Positions 50,504 through 64,000 are shown, numbered from the stretch's first letter. The stretch: 64,000 nt of DNA from Mactra quadrangularis (GCA_025267735.1 CM046299.1:14778232-14842231); one strand, 5' to 3'. Program-made: numbers and translations. Notes: a model not told the origin generated them from the letters alone.

Positions 50504-51302
50504 TGTGAAATTATTATGATACGTTAATTATTAATTCATATACTGTAATGTATATCAGTTCAATACGTTATTGTAATAACATTGTATTTGTTTTGGTTAC
50601 ACCACTAATGCATTATACGAGCATTATACATAGAAGCGCAACAGAATATATTTTACATATCAATAATAAAAGCGTACATATAGTTATAAAACATGCAGTG
50701 TCATTATCCGGTAATAATATAGTAATATAAAACTTTAACCCGAACAGACAAATATTTCTGCTATCGTAAGGATTTCAATCAAATAATATACATTAACTGA
50801 CAGGTGCCAATGTGCAACATATTGAATTATTTGAAATATCCAAGCTCCAAACGTATCACTTTTTAAAGTATGTCCATAATAGATTAATTGTTTAAATAGC
50901 GTTTTCTACAGAGCTAATTAATGTACAACTTCAAACCACTTCAGTCCCAAGCAGTAAATAACTAACTGTCTGAATACTGAGAAGCCCTATTGCTACCTAG
51001 TTATATTGGATGCTTTTTCAACATCTCGATTGGATAGTTAGTTACCAGTAAATATTGGTAAATGCTCTGCTTCACTCATCGCTGCTTCGTCAAATCTGCT
51101 GTTCGTTAACTCTGTTGAAAACATAGCACGGTGATGAAAGTAATCAAAACAAATAATAAATTGTAAAACGTGAGTAGCAAAAAACGCGTTTGTGTTAAAG
51201 CATCACACAATCATAATTTAAGATATACTATCATGATAAGGTCAAATTACCCAATTACTCGAATATCATAAAATGCATTCCCACAAGGCTTTTAAACAAT
51301 AC
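50504..51302. other. Sequence upstream of the receptor start
   Basis: It should hold the 5' UTR and perhaps the promoter (minus strand). It is AT-rich, with no CpG-rich patch or unambiguous TATA-initiator pair that I could single out. A non-coding first exon could lie further right. Confidence 0.3.
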
Positions 51303-51470
51303 CTAATAATTGACATGACGCCGGATCTCCCATTTCTTAATCATCGTATTCCGCTCACTGATAAAAGAATAAGCGTATACATACTTTTTTAAACATAGCC
51401 GCACATCTTTCGACACAAAGGCTTCCTTTGTTAAACAATAAGTCAATTGTCTATGTACGTGGTTATAAAA
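51303..51470 (+). repeat. Dispersed repeat R3, copy B
   Basis: ATTGACATGACGCCGGATCT, CCCATTTCTTAATCATCGTA, CACAAAGGCTTCCTTTGTTA and TGTACGTGGTTAT correspond to 38898-39056. Confidence 0.75.
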
Positions 51471-51740
51471 GACAGAAGGGACAACTACTACCATAATTTA
51501 TACAAGGGTAGGTTTGATTTTTACGCGCCAGTATCGTTTCCCTTGTGCGTCCGTTGTGAGATCAGCGATAGAAATATTTGTGTGAATATAATAAGCCGAC
51601 TAAATAAATTTCGGTTTAAAATAATGAACAAAATATAAAACAGTTTTTAAAATGCATCGGAAGAAAATTGATGTGTTAGATGTCAATAGGTAAGAAAATC
51701 ATTTGCAAGATTACACTTGTTTATTCATGTATAATGTTTA

Positions 51741-52426
51741 TGCTAGGTTTACATCTGGCCACGATCTCCCCGATTAGCCAGAGGCTAAAAAATCGGGGAG
51801 CTCTACGATTAAATGGTATACTCCACGTTCTGTTACGCTTCCTTACGAAATCAGCACGTTTTGTTGCGCTCTACTGCACGATCGAGCCCACGATTTGCAC
51901 CACGTTCTGTTACGCTTTGTTGCGATCAATACGATTGGCTTCCACGCTCCACCACGTTCCGTTACGTCCTGTTAAGATCTCCCACGACAAAGCCGCTTTG
52001 TTGCGATCTCCTGCGATTTGACCTACGATTTGAGACAAATGACCACGTTTTACGTCACGATTTGATATTTAAACAAGAAATAATTCTTTCCCAGCGACGC
52101 GGGATGAAAAAATAAGTCCACTCTGGTCCCGATCTGTTGCGATTGTACTCCACGTTCTGTTACGTTCTGTTACGCTTCGGTACGTTCCGTTACGTTTTGT
52201 TACGAAGGCCACGCTCTGTCACGAATAGAAAATGAATCGGGGCAATCGTGGTGAAATTTAAGTTTGATTTAAAATCTGTCCCGATGCCCACGATGTCCCC
52301 GATTCAACCACGTTCCGTTACGCTCCCCCATGATCACCCCGATTCGACTCCACGCTCTGTTACGTTCGCCGCGATGCTCTGGAATCGGGGATATCGTGGT
52401 AAACGTGGCCAGATGTAAACCTAGCA
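51741..52426 (-). mobile_element. CpG-rich 686-bp MITE, copy 2 (inverted)
   Basis: Reverse-oriented relative to copy 1: it begins TGCTAGGTTTACATCTGGCC ACGATCTCCCCGATTAGCC and ends GGCCAGATGTAAACCTAGCA. It is flanked by TTA on both sides, a possible 3-bp target duplication of the PIF/Harbinger TWA type. The interior is full of CCACGTTCTGTTACG-like units. Overlapping frames inside come from the repeats. Confidence 0.85.
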
Positions 52427-55400
52427 TTACATATGACATAGCTTTACGTAATTTATGCTTCGCTTGTAATGCTTTCAAGCATTTGTACCTCAGCTCTATG
52501 TTCTATATAGCGAAACTCACGTCATAATATTGTTTGCATGCTGACTTACAATTGATTACAAAATTAGATCAGATAACCGCATTTATAGGTTTTATAAAAT
52601 TATTTTGGGAATGACCTGAAAACTATAAATACATAACTATATCATACATTTTGTGAATGAATTGCAAACCTCTGTCTATAAAAATGCCCGTTTTAAGCAC
52701 GTGGGGAGTGAACACGCGATGACACACCCTTAGGTTTACAGGAAAGTAACGGAATATGTTTGCAGTGTTGTTATTTTTTAATTTGAATAACGCCAATACG
52801 TTTATTCATATGTGATACATGTATCACCTATCTGAAATAAAACATAAAAAACTCAAATTAAAAAAAATGAAATACTAGTCATCTTTACTTTATAGGATTA
52901 AAAGTTTACGAAACAATTGATATAATCATCTGAGGAAATATTCATGTTGGAACTTTAAAGGCCAGGGTAAAGCATTTTGTCTCTGTATTCATTTAATTAC
53001 ATGATACATGTAGACTGCAGTATGAATCATATATGATACAAAAACACATACATCATTTCATCGATCAAACAAACCTATAAATATCTGCTTAAACTCAACT
53101 TATACATCATTGTATATAAGATATATGTTATTTTATACACAATATTTAATTATTTGTATAGTCCGTACAAAACAACATTGAATTGATTGGTTTATTTTAA
53201 TGTTTACACGCACACGTTTTATAGTTTGTACGAACTGTAGTTGAGCTCAAGGAAAAAAAATTGTTTTATAGTATTGCAATTGTCTGCAAAAAAGTAGGTG
53301 TCTGAACCAACACAACTAATCTCAGACGCATTATTCAATTCATTCGCTTGTAACACACACAAATTGCACCGACAGACGTAAATAGTAACTTGCACACTAT
53401 ATTGTGATATAAAAACGCCAAAAACGTATAGATAAACCAACATCTAATGAAAATAGATACATTTCTTAGTACAATAAATTAGTGTACGTCAAGTCAATAT
53501 TTCTATGTTCTTCCTGCATTGTATGCAGAACGTATACAGCTTCGTGACATAAAAGGTATCTGATCGATCCTACTTATTTAAAAAAAGAAGCAAACAACTA
53601 TGGATATGACATTGAATATTTTTGAATGCCTTGTTCGGATTGTCATAAATAAGTTATTATGTTTTATTTCTTCAATAGTCATAAGGTAATTTGATATATT
53701 AATAAATATATTTACAATACAGATATTTTGATAAAACGTATTAATTTCAACAATTTATGGCCATCAAGGATAACATCATCATAGCTTCATGATATTTATA
53801 CACACACCTTCAGCATCTCTAATTAACCATTTAGGACCTTTAATTATCTACAATCGCATGGCGTGGTGTGTTTTTATGTGTGTCATGAAAAATATAGTAT
53901 GGTTATTTTGGTTGCGCCGCCTTTTTGTGGTGCATGCTTATTATGTATAATTAATATTTGTGAGATCGGGTAAGCATGTGATGATAAATGGTTTATATTA
54001 AAGACATTTTTAAAGGAGAATTTGACATGAAATTAGCTGAAAACGCCAATTTTATTATCTAGTAGAACACGTTCAAATGGTATATCTGACTACTTATTTA
54101 AACATCTGATACTTCAATTTACAAGTTTATATATTCGGTTTAAACTGCAAACACTATACCATTGAAGTCCCAGTCATCTTTGCCTAATTTATTTGTAAAG
54201 AAAGATATTCCTGTAAGTTCAATAATGAAATGGCGAGTGTAGCATATCTATACATCGTGCAATGTTTATGATAAAGGAAGTTCTACGTTCATAGGCATCC
54301 TAGTGGTACTTAAAGTTACATGTTTTCAATTGAATTTTAATAGAATACAACCCCAGTATCAACTGTTTTAGATTAAATGGTTAACGAACTCATAACAGCA
54401 TCGATTGGGCACATAGTTTAATATTTTCCCCAAAATATATAAATTTTAAACGAGTATACATTTATACGATACTCGTGATACTCTAAATCATATCTTATAC
54501 CAAAGACCTAAAACTAATATCACTCATAAATTTTAAATAATTGACATGATTCAAATATATCATTTATAAGTTCGTAATTAGTAATATATGTTACTTATTA
54601 TTATATATCTTAAGACATTCCCAAGTTTTCTGGAACGTTGTTTATTACCAGACATACCTAGTAAAATACTTTCATCATTCATGCGTTCCTCAGAAATTCG
54701 TAGTATAATTGCATTATCTATTGCAATGCCTACACTGCTATTCAAAGTGTCTCAAGAATATAACTAGGTAAGATTTTTACTGGTGGTGAGAAGGAATTAA
54801 AATATATAAAACGCTTTTCGTGTAAATTCTATCCTTAAAAATGACATGCTCAGAAACGAATCCGTCAATAAAGCAACTAAATTCGATTAGTTGTTTAGTC
54901 GTCTGTAAGGTTATTTAATGTATCTGATTCCTAGTTTCAAGTAGAAAAAGTTAACATCATCTTCCGTTTTTTAATGTAATTTGCACATTTGTTAAAAGCT
55001 AGCATGACTCAAATAACTATCAGTTTATTTCATCAATTAAGTGATCTCCTTTTTTTAGTTTATTTGGATTTTTTTATAGAATACGTTGTAGATAATTTAT
55101 GTGAAAAGTTTATGTGCAAATTTTACCAACACTACACTATGATCGGATTGTTCACCGAAGTTTTATCTCAAATACTAATTAAGGCTCTAAGGTGACGTCT
55201 ACATTATAAATAATGTGATACAAGAACGTACTAAACGTAGTTTAAAGTTGAACCCATTCATAAAAAAAATATTTGAAAAAACTATACAGTTGATACGAGT
55301 AATCGGCAAATCTGATAAGCATATCAATTTTATTACTCAATATTCAGCAACATTATTTACCTTAACAAATTAGTTATGAGCATGAACTGATACATTGTAA

Positions 55401-55559
55401 TAAATAGGGTTTTTCTATTTACACTTGGCACACTTATAATCAATTCATTCGTACATGGACCTGTTATTACTGTTAGTAATATTTTTGTTGATATTTATCG
55501 TAATATTTAAGTATGTAATGTAACTTAGGTCAGCTCATACATGCAGATGTTGCTTTGAG
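52427..55559. other. AT-rich stretch, no gene seen
   Basis: No element ends, RNA gene or coding frame that I can support. Confidence 0.45.
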
Positions 55560-55890
55560 AATTATAACTGAGTGTGGATTTAAATCATTGTAAATACTAA
55601 ATAACTAGTGTGGTAGTAAACTCTATCTTACCTTTGTTTAATCAGACCAAGTTAGCCCTTGTGATATTTTAAATAAGTGTGAGGTTTATACAATATAAAT
55701 AGTTCATAACTTAAGTAGTTGTAAACTCTTGTTATGCTCTACAGTATTAAACCAGAGCAAGTTAACCCTAGTGATATGTTTGATAAGTGTAAGGTTTATA
55801 CAATATAAACACTTTGTAACTAGTGTAGAAGTAAACTCTGTCTATGCTGCATCGAATCAGACCAAGTAAGCTCTTGTAATATGTTGCTTT
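55560..55890 (+). repeat. Tandem repeat of about 105-110 bp, 2.5 copies
   Basis: GTAAACTC marks units at 55616, 55721 and 55831. Each unit also has a CAG-A-CAAGTTANCCCTNGTGATAT stretch, and AGGTTTATACAATATAAA is found in the first two. The copies have diverged noticeably, and the third is truncated. Confidence 0.85.
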
Positions 55891-58800
55891 GTAAAAATTA
55901 TCAATGGCTGAGTTGTATGTATTAAATAAATACTTCTACTTGTAGTATGTTAGTAAATTGAACCTGAATTGATGATTAAAACAGAAAAAATACTCGTATA
56001 ATCACATAGTACGGATAGAATCAATGTAAGGTTGTGTGTGCTTATCTCTACATGAGATATAAGAAGATCAGATTAATTTTGACAGGGTTCCAAGGTTCAT
56101 GAGTACATGTACTCGTTCCTGTTTTCTGAAATATTTTTTGTAAAATATTTAAATATGCTATTTTTAATACATTTTTTGAAATTAAATTATGATAACTAAT
56201 ACGATACAACTATTCATTAAACATTACTATGCACATTATCAACCTTTTTTGCACAAAATGTCAATTTCTGTAAAATGTTTACAAACCTATTCTTGCAACT
56301 GCTAATATTTATTAAGTTTTCAAGTAGTGAAAAGTTTATCGTTAGTCATGTAACAAAAATTGTGCTGACAAGCTCGTTTGCTAACATGATTGTGTATACT
56401 TATCTTTGTATGTAGTAAAAAAAAATATTGACTGGTTTAAACGTTCTCGTACATGATTTCAAGTCCATGGTACAGTTATAACATGATCTTGCATACAATA
56501 TTGAGTTCTTAAATTCAACTTTAAATTGCATCATTTTATTCTTACAGTTTGTGTTACACAAACTGATAAAAATCTATACAGAATGACAATAGAATTGCTG
56601 TAGGTTAAACCCTGTTTGCTTTATCTCAAACATTCTTAGAACAAGATGATACACTGAATGATGGTATTAGAATGATAATGAAAATACAATTGAGTTACAT
56701 TATATCAAAAAAGCTTCAGACTGACGAGAATACTTCCAAAAAATGCAATTATTATAGGTTTCGAAAATCTGTAGTTTCTGTTTTTAGTAATATCTTTCGT
56801 CGTGTGCAGGCATTTATATAGCTCGAGCATTTGTTGATTTCATTCATGCAAATTAATTTAGCATCTTACACTTAAAAAACGAAAATAAAACAAGTACACC
56901 AATAGTCAATTAACTAGACTTTCGGTTAATGGACACGTGCAGGTGTGATAAACACTGAAAATGACATTTGCTTTAATGTTAATTCATATAGTTTTATAAA
57001 AGTGCACGTTAGAGGCGTGAACATTTTGCGACGAGACAACAGCCTCTTATAATTATTTTGATTTCAATTAATTAAAAGTTTAACAGACAGAAATATATAC
57101 TTTGGTTTCTTATTTTTTTCATGCTCAATTGAATGGTAATGGTTGAATAGATTTTGTTTTAGAATCCATATTTTTACCCGATTTAATTGCTTTATTTTTA
57201 TATAATTTGTTATTTATCTATTATATGAACCGGTATAAGTACATTGTATGTTATAACAATGGTAAAGTAACACTATGTTATTACTCCCTATTTCCCTGAC
57301 TTTGCATTATAATTTTTTAATAATTGTGGTTGCATTAGACAATCTGATAGATTACGTGGCAAAATATATTAATATTTCTTATAATATTTGGGGTGCATTT
57401 TAACTAGATCTTCGTGGGTCAGATCGGCTAATAGATAATTGTTAAATACGCATTTACTAATGAGAAAATACCAGTGCTTGATATTGAGCAACACCAGTAT
57501 AATTCTATCACAAAGATACCAATACTGCATCAGAATGTTGAAAAAACAAAACGGGATTAAAGAAAATGTTTAATACTAACAAGTACGACCAATAACAAAT
57601 ATTATTGGTAAGTAATTTGATATGCACTAAACACTGCTGTAACGACTAACCTTGGTTCTATACTTTTGCCAAGTCATTTGCCTGTATCAACTATTAAATC
57701 GTTTATGCATTTAGGAATATTCTTGCTTATATTTATAAATTCCTGGAACATAATACTCACTTAAAATATTCTTTGAATAAATGAATAAACTGAGACATTG
57801 CAATTTACAATAACTTAAACTAGGGAAAATAATAAGTTTTACTATAAAGAAAAGTAATAACTATTATTACATCAGGATTGTTCTCTAAAAAAACAAATAA
57901 TGAGTTTGTCATTCTCCCAGAATTTTTTGGTACAATACGTGCTTGATACATGACAAGGATGGTATGATAACGATCAGAGAGACCTTAAGCATGAACATAT
58001 GTTTATACAATCAGCCGAAAAATGCGTTGACGTAGTGTCATAGCGGTGTACCCATGAAAAAGAACCTAGCGGTGGTACAATTATGTTTATCTTGTTTCTA
58101 ATCAGGTAGGGTATAAGTTTTCATAATCATCACTTTGCATCCAATTGGTAATAGTTTAAAATTATATTTTGAATATCTTTTAAACCTAGGTATAACAAAC
58201 TAATGGCGTCATCGTTGTACGCCTATTGATTAAGAAATATTTTCACGGGGATGTTTAATAGTACGTTGATGTGATTCTTCTACATCAAGTTCGAGAGTGA
58301 TAAAACTTACCTGTAACGTCTAGTTCGATATTTTGTTCAAATGTTCAGCGATGAAATAGGAAGAATGTAGTTACTAACTGGGGAATGCGTTTTTTCATTG
58401 AGAATATCATCATAAGTGTAAGTCTCCAATATAGTTAAACACCTGCAATAAAGAAATAAAAATACAAGAAATGAAATAACAATGAAAAAAATATTTGCGC
58501 TGAAAATCGTGAATGTAATACTCATTTATTGCAAGGGTAATATTTTTAATATCTTTTCTGTAATCGTTTTTTTCTAGTGCTATTTATCACGTCATTTTAA
58601 CTGGTATTTTTGATAATTTATTTACAAAAACAGACTTGACCTGACACGAAATTCCTGCAAATTAAGGTTTTATAGCATTAAACCAAAACAATATCAATGG
58701 AGAAGTTCAGCATTAATCTCAGTGGTAAAGGCACTTTAATCAGTGGTAACTAATGAGCCATAATTATGCATATTATCGTAACAGTATGCCACGCCGCGTG

Positions 58801-61800
58801 TAAGAAAACAACTCATTATTCATTTAATGAGATAGTAACACTTCAAACAGATATTGAAGTTTTTCTAGTATTTAATCAATCTGAGACAAAAAATACCGAA
58901 TATGAAAATAACTACCTTTCTGCAAGGAATATACTAGAAAAAGAATTTTGAAGTAAACTTGTATGTGATAAAAAGGGACAGTCGATTAATGAAGATGTTC
59001 AAATTTTGACAGAGCTCTTATTTGATATTTAGATATAATGGAGTGTTAGTTTATTTTCTAACACAGGCAGGCGCATTTCACTCTCTATTAAACGTGACAT
59101 CATCTATATCTTATTATTGAACACAAACACGGCTGTTGTCAACTTGTAATTGACCCCAACGTTTATCGAACTTAATAAGAAATCTATTCATTATTCGATG
59201 ATAAAATCGAAAAAAATACCGCTTTTCTATAGTTTGTCTAATAACTCGAGCTAAAGCGCTCGATATTTTATTTGGCACTTCAAAACTCGTGCCTATGTTT
59301 ATAAACAACAAAGTAGAGACAACTGTATATTATTTCTTAAATATCAAATGATAAAATAGTTCTAATTTTCAAACTACGTAAAATGCATTTTGCCAGTTTG
59401 TACTCTACTTTGCATCGCTCAAAAGTTTCACTTGTTCACTCTTTACACTCTGTTTTTAAGACTATGTGCAAACCGACATTTACATTTTTAGACAGAGACA
59501 CAAAAACGTTTTAATGGCATGACTTTTGTGTTTTAATTGATGTGTAATCGACGACAAGAATGAAAACAAATATATATATTTTCAAATGTCGATATGCACA
59601 GACAGTTGGACAGTTTTGCATTAGTAAAATAAAAGAAAATTAATCTAAATGAAAGTAAACGCTGATCTTTTTACTAGTGCATCTCTGTTCATTTAACTTT
59701 GAACATAGAGCATTATTCAACTTAGATATCAAGTAAAGCCACGCTATATACGACGTCATGCGCAATTGCATTCGTCACTAGTATTATCAATCTATATATG
59801 GTTTGTTTACCCGTCTATTTATAGTTTTAGTCAGATGATCGTTTCTACCAATGAAAATGCGTATAAAGTTTTTCAGTAAAATTGGAATTTGGTTAACTTT
59901 CATTGGTAGTTCTCAGATATATGCAAAAGGTAAGGTAGAAAACGTTATAATGTTTAATAGACCCGATTACATACACATAATTATAGTTAAAACATGTCGT
60001 ACGGAAGATTGAGAACAAAGTTCCTTAGCAATGTCGAGATAGATTAAGAAAACGTTTTAAATTGAATCGACAAAAACCGACAGACATATTATATTCAGCA
60101 GATATTTGTATGCGTGATCAAAATATTTGATTTCCTTATACGATAAATTTAAATGGAAGGGTAAAAGTTCCATTATTTAGAATGGAAGGCAATATATTTA
60201 CATGAAATTTGTAATTCAAATGAGAAAATACAATATCATAAGGATATACAGATATAAGCGATTTCTTTGTGTGTGTCATCCGATCTGTTTTAGTATTCGT
60301 ATCTAAAAAGTCATATTGAGTGGGGGGGGGGTTTGCAATCAAATGCGTCGTTTTGTAAAAGAATGCTTATCCTTTTATGTTCTGAACAAGTAACGATTGT
60401 ATCAGTGTATTACATACTAGATGTGTATTTTCAATATGGCTCCGAAAAACAGCGTGTCATTTCAATTTTTAATATATTTCAGCACTCATTAAACATGCTT
60501 CAAAAATTTAAGTTCTTCTCAATATTTTACTAAGACAAATGCTCGCTGTCAGACAGAAAAAAACCTAAAATTATCTTTTCACATTTTTTTTTGTATATTG
60601 CAATCGTGGAAAATTAACAATAAAATTCGCAATAAAAATCTATTTTAAGTTTTGTATAAATGAACTTAAAGTTCGAGAACCGTTTCGTGTAGATGAATTT
60701 AGCTATTTTGCATTGATTTCAGCTTCAATGCCAACACAACTTATTGTAATGTAACTAATCAAACCTGCATACTACACAAATAGACAATACATTATTAGCA
60801 AGAGTATACTGAGCTACTTCTTTGTTCATAAGTTTATCGGCGTCCTCCCAAGATATTACCAATCAACATAAAAATAAATTTCAAATAGACGCCGTTACAA
60901 CTGTACGTAGATATATAAATACGTTTATTCAATTACATGAGTGCTTGGTGTTATGTAACAATTTTTCTATTTTTATTAGAAACAGTAATATTTTCATCAA
61001 TGTTGATGACAATTTATGAAATTGTCATTAAGATGGATGAGATATTGCATTTGTCATATTAATGCTAACATAATTTTTTATGGTTATTACCAATTGAAAA
61101 GAAAATTGATGCTTCAATCTTTAACTTTAACCATTGTATCTCACAGCGGATGTAAAGGTATCCAGCATTACATTTTGAGACTTGTCGTTATGAAATACAG
61201 TTCAAGTGTGAGGTTAATGACGACAATTTACAAAGTTATATTTATCCCACACCTACCTTTTTTAAAACTCGCGCATCTAGATTGTTATGAGTCATCACTT
61301 ATTTGAAACTGTAGTCATTTTAATCTACAAAATTCATGCTCATAAAATACGTCATAATGTTCTCTGCTTTAAATATGGATGCTCATTGAACGATTGTCTT
61401 TTTAGCTATTAAAATATTGCTAGTATAGATTAAGCAACTATATGAGGCATTTCCCTAATGTACCTTGATGGTAAGTGTAATATAATAATACCCTCAGGAA
61501 GTTATACCAAATATAGAACTTCATTTATCTTAATTGGAGCATCAAATAACATTCAGGTCTGTTCGTATCCTAATTAATCAGAACTAACTCCAGATTTTTT
61601 AAATCTGTATTACAATTAAACTTATATCAGAAACTCACAGTATCATATAAGTTATTATCAACTGCACATAAAAGTTGTTGAATTTATAATCGTCACTGAA
61701 ACACTTTGGACATCATTTACCTCTCCCATTCACTGCCAGTGATTTTTTGTATTTATCATAAGTGGCACATTTAATTAAATGTAAATTACTAAAGAATTTC

Positions 61801-62214
61801 TTGGCAATCATTTTTTCTAGAAATTGAAAATCCATATCATCATTGAGCTTTAATATCAAATACTTAATCTAGAAAAAACATTCAATATCAATGATAAAAA
61901 AACTAAAACACAAGTATTTGTTCAACTAAATATGCTTTCTCTAAAAGAAAAAATCATGTAGTCATAAATAATTAATGTGTAATTTTCATACATGTTTATC
62001 CAACGGTTTTATAGATTTAACAAGATACATATTGTAATATTCAAATCAAGAACATGTGGTTAGTATCATAGTTTACGATATTTTTCTCAATGACATATTA
62101 CACTGAAACAAATGTTGTAGTCTATAAACATAATGTATATACTGAACTCAAACAAAACGACATGGCACGATATGATCTAGATTTTATGTTTAATTAGACT
62201 AATTTGCTTAACAA
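55891..62214. other. AT-rich stretch, no gene seen
   Basis: Includes a ten-G run (60322-60331). I found no convincing exon or element in it. The right edge may hold eroded upstream LINE sequence. Confidence 0.45.
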
Positions 62215-63118
62215 AGTAATTATTTGTGTCAAGCATCTAAAGCCGTTATTAGTTTATATGGTTTATTTGAAAAATTAGACCTAGAAATTGTTGATAAGTT
62301 TTAATTGTTTGACTCCATGGTATCATCTACTTTGCTGTATGGTAATGAGATATGGGGGTCTCACAAAGGACCTGATATTGAAAATATCCATATTAAATTT
62401 TTAAAACGATTGCTAAATGTTCGAAAGCAAACACCTAATATAGCTATTTACGGAGAACTTGGTCGATTTCCTATATTTGTCATTAGAAAAATAAGAATGC
62501 TTAAGTTCTGGTTCAAAATTATAAGAGATCCTACATCTTTATGTTTTAAATTGTTTAATCAACGTGATAATTTAGGTAATTTTGTAAATCTTTGGTCTCG
62601 AAATATTAAGCATATTATAGATGATTTGGGGTTTACTTATCTATGGGATGTTGGACCTATTTCAAATTATCAATGGAATCTTTTAATAACAACTGTATAT
62701 GACCAATATAAGCAAAATTGGCTATGTCTAGTTCAGGAATCATCGCGGCTTAAGTCCTATATATTGTACAAACGCGTTTTTGAATTTAAAAAATTATCTT
62801 AATTTTGTTAAGAATGTAAGTCATAGAATTGCATTGACACGGTTAAGATGTTCTGCTCATAAGTTGTTTGTCGAAGAAGGTAGATATAATAATATTCAAA
62901 GGAATGAAATAATCTGTACAAAATGTAACATGAAGTGTGTTGAAAACGAATATCATTTTGTTATTGTATGTCCTTTTTACAGAAATCTTCGACAAGAAAT
63001 TCTTCCAAAATATTATACTCACTGGCCTACATTAATCAAATTTGAAAATCTTTTGTATTGCAATAATAAATCCGTTACAATTAAATTAGCAAAATTTATC
63101 TATAAGCTATGTTGTTAA
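62215..63118 (+). pseudogene. LINE ORF2 C-terminus with one stop and one frameshift
   Basis: From about 62215 the frame reads YLCQASKAVISLYG and on to VDKF, then TAA at 62302-62304, then continues in the same frame LFDSMVSSTLLYGNEIWG. That is the conserved region just after the reverse-transcriptase domain of many LINEs, with IKFLKRLL and YGELGRFP after it. In the A-run near 62790 the frame shifts by one: FEFKK passes to YLNFVKNVSHRIALTRLR. The second part holds the zinc finger CTKC...CVENEYHFVIVC (about 62918-62970) and stops at 63118. RT and endonuclease proper are missing. With only two lesions visible this is a fairly recent insertion compared with 880-1325. Confidence 0.8.
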
Positions 63119-63382
63119 GAGGTTGATATCAGTCATGTTATTTTTGAATTATTTCGATTCGTAAATATAGTATTATATCTATATACTCAAATATTGTTTC
63201 ATTATACTAACTATATGTATAATATTACTCACACTTTTCTCTCGTTTGCTTATTTATCACTCGTCTTATATTCATAATTATGTATTTATACATGTATATA
63301 GGTGTACCGCCAAATTGTTGTAATGGCGACGAACACCAATTGTGTTCTGCAAATAAAATGTTCTTTTCTGGTCTGTTCTGTG
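62215..63382 (+). mobile_element. LINE (non-LTR retrotransposon) 3' end, second copy
   Basis: A 5'-truncated LINE: the C-terminal coding part (62215-63118), then about 260 bp of AT-rich 3' region ending CAAATAAAATGTTC and a TCTGTTCTG tail near 63382. It is the same orientation and design as the copy at 880-1602, but with a better-kept coding part. Confidence 0.75.
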
Positions 63383-64000
63383 TCCAAAGACATGCGACTA
63401 CGTGTATGTTTGTCCAAACATACGCTTTCCATTTCATTGGTAAACGGTTTATGAAAATTTAGAAATTGAAGTCCCGGCGTAATGTTAATTACTTTTATTT
63501 CTTATTGTACTTCGGAAAAACGACTTCTATGGTAGATCCCGCGATATACCTACTTAGCAATAAGTACAAATAAGAAATTATTTCCTGTATCAAAATGGAA
63601 TTATTATAATAATCATTACATACAGTTTTACAACAATCAAAGACAGCTGTTACAGTCACATTATACAATATTACTATAAATGTAAAACTATCTTTTTTCC
63701 ACAATCTTTGGTAAATTGTCATGAATACAGTTTTTGTTTTTATAGCACTTTACTATAGTAAAGTCTTTCATATAAACTTTCTGTACACAAACCTGTGAAA
63801 ATATGTAACTACAACTAGTACAATAACCTTTTCATATAGATTATAAAGACATAAAGCCATTTTATCAGAAAACAAATAGAATAATTTTATAACAGTAATG
63901 CCTAAGGGAAGGTATTCAGGTCACATGACGCTGAATAAACGCAGTATGTTTATTTCAGTTTTATCAGTTTTATCAATATCAGAAATTTAAAATTGCTTCT
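63383..64000. other. AT-rich stretch, no gene seen
   Basis: Nothing identifiable beyond short chance frames. Confidence 0.45.

Noticed and set aside
1..64000. CRISPR arrays, operons, prophage
   Set aside because: No spaced direct repeats of the right kind and no dense gene clusters. The intron-containing gene and SINE/LINE content indicate eukaryotic nuclear DNA.

Overview
The window looks like AT-rich nuclear DNA from an invertebrate, most likely a mollusc and probably a bivalve. Genes are sparse, one coding gene has a very long intron, and there are many small inverted-repeat DNA transposons, tRNA-derived SINEs, decayed LINE 3' ends and the dispersed repeat carrying TGACCTTTGACC and GACGGACGGACG that I associate with bivalve genomes. 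The species assignment is inference. Nothing resembles bacterial, phage or organelle organisation.

The only convincing intact gene lies on the minus strand. It is a two-exon rhodopsin-family neuropeptide receptor of the TRH receptor / ecdysis-triggering-hormone receptor type. Exon 1 is 50182-50503, exon 2 is 31121-32103, and a GT-AG intron of 18,078 bp separates them. The spliced frame is 434 residues. The intron splits the codon of the conserved TM3 cysteine. All seven TM landmarks are present except the TM6 toggle tryptophan, whose position reads His.

Left flank (1-31113): a LINE 3' end (880-1602), a lone mariner-like terminus (1619), a foldback element (about 2105-2335) and a 4.17-kb terminal-inverted-repeat element (5379-9544). 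That element carries a broken two-exon gene, a 49-bp minisatellite, bivalve-type repeats and a nested MITE. Further right are a CpG-rich 694-bp element (17748-18441), a tRNA-like SINE head (about 21395-21475), a SINE (25372-25682), palindromes, a possible hAT-like element (28145-28670) and a 755-bp repeat ending 7 bp from the receptor stop codon.

Intron (32104-50181): a decayed mariner with TA target sites (36342-37356), two inverted copies of a roughly 340-bp repeat, a bivalve-type inverted-repeat element (41768-42135), a SINE (44672-44950), a nested foldback (45656-45962) and a non-autonomous hAT-like element (47643-48312).

Right flank (50504-64000): a second copy of a dispersed repeat, a second and oppositely oriented copy of the CpG-rich element (51741-52426), a roughly 107-bp tandem repeat (55560-55890) and a second LINE pseudogene ending in the same TTCTG-type tail (62215-63382). 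The two CpG-rich copies bracket the whole receptor gene in inverted orientation. The rest is AT-rich sequence in which I see no gene.
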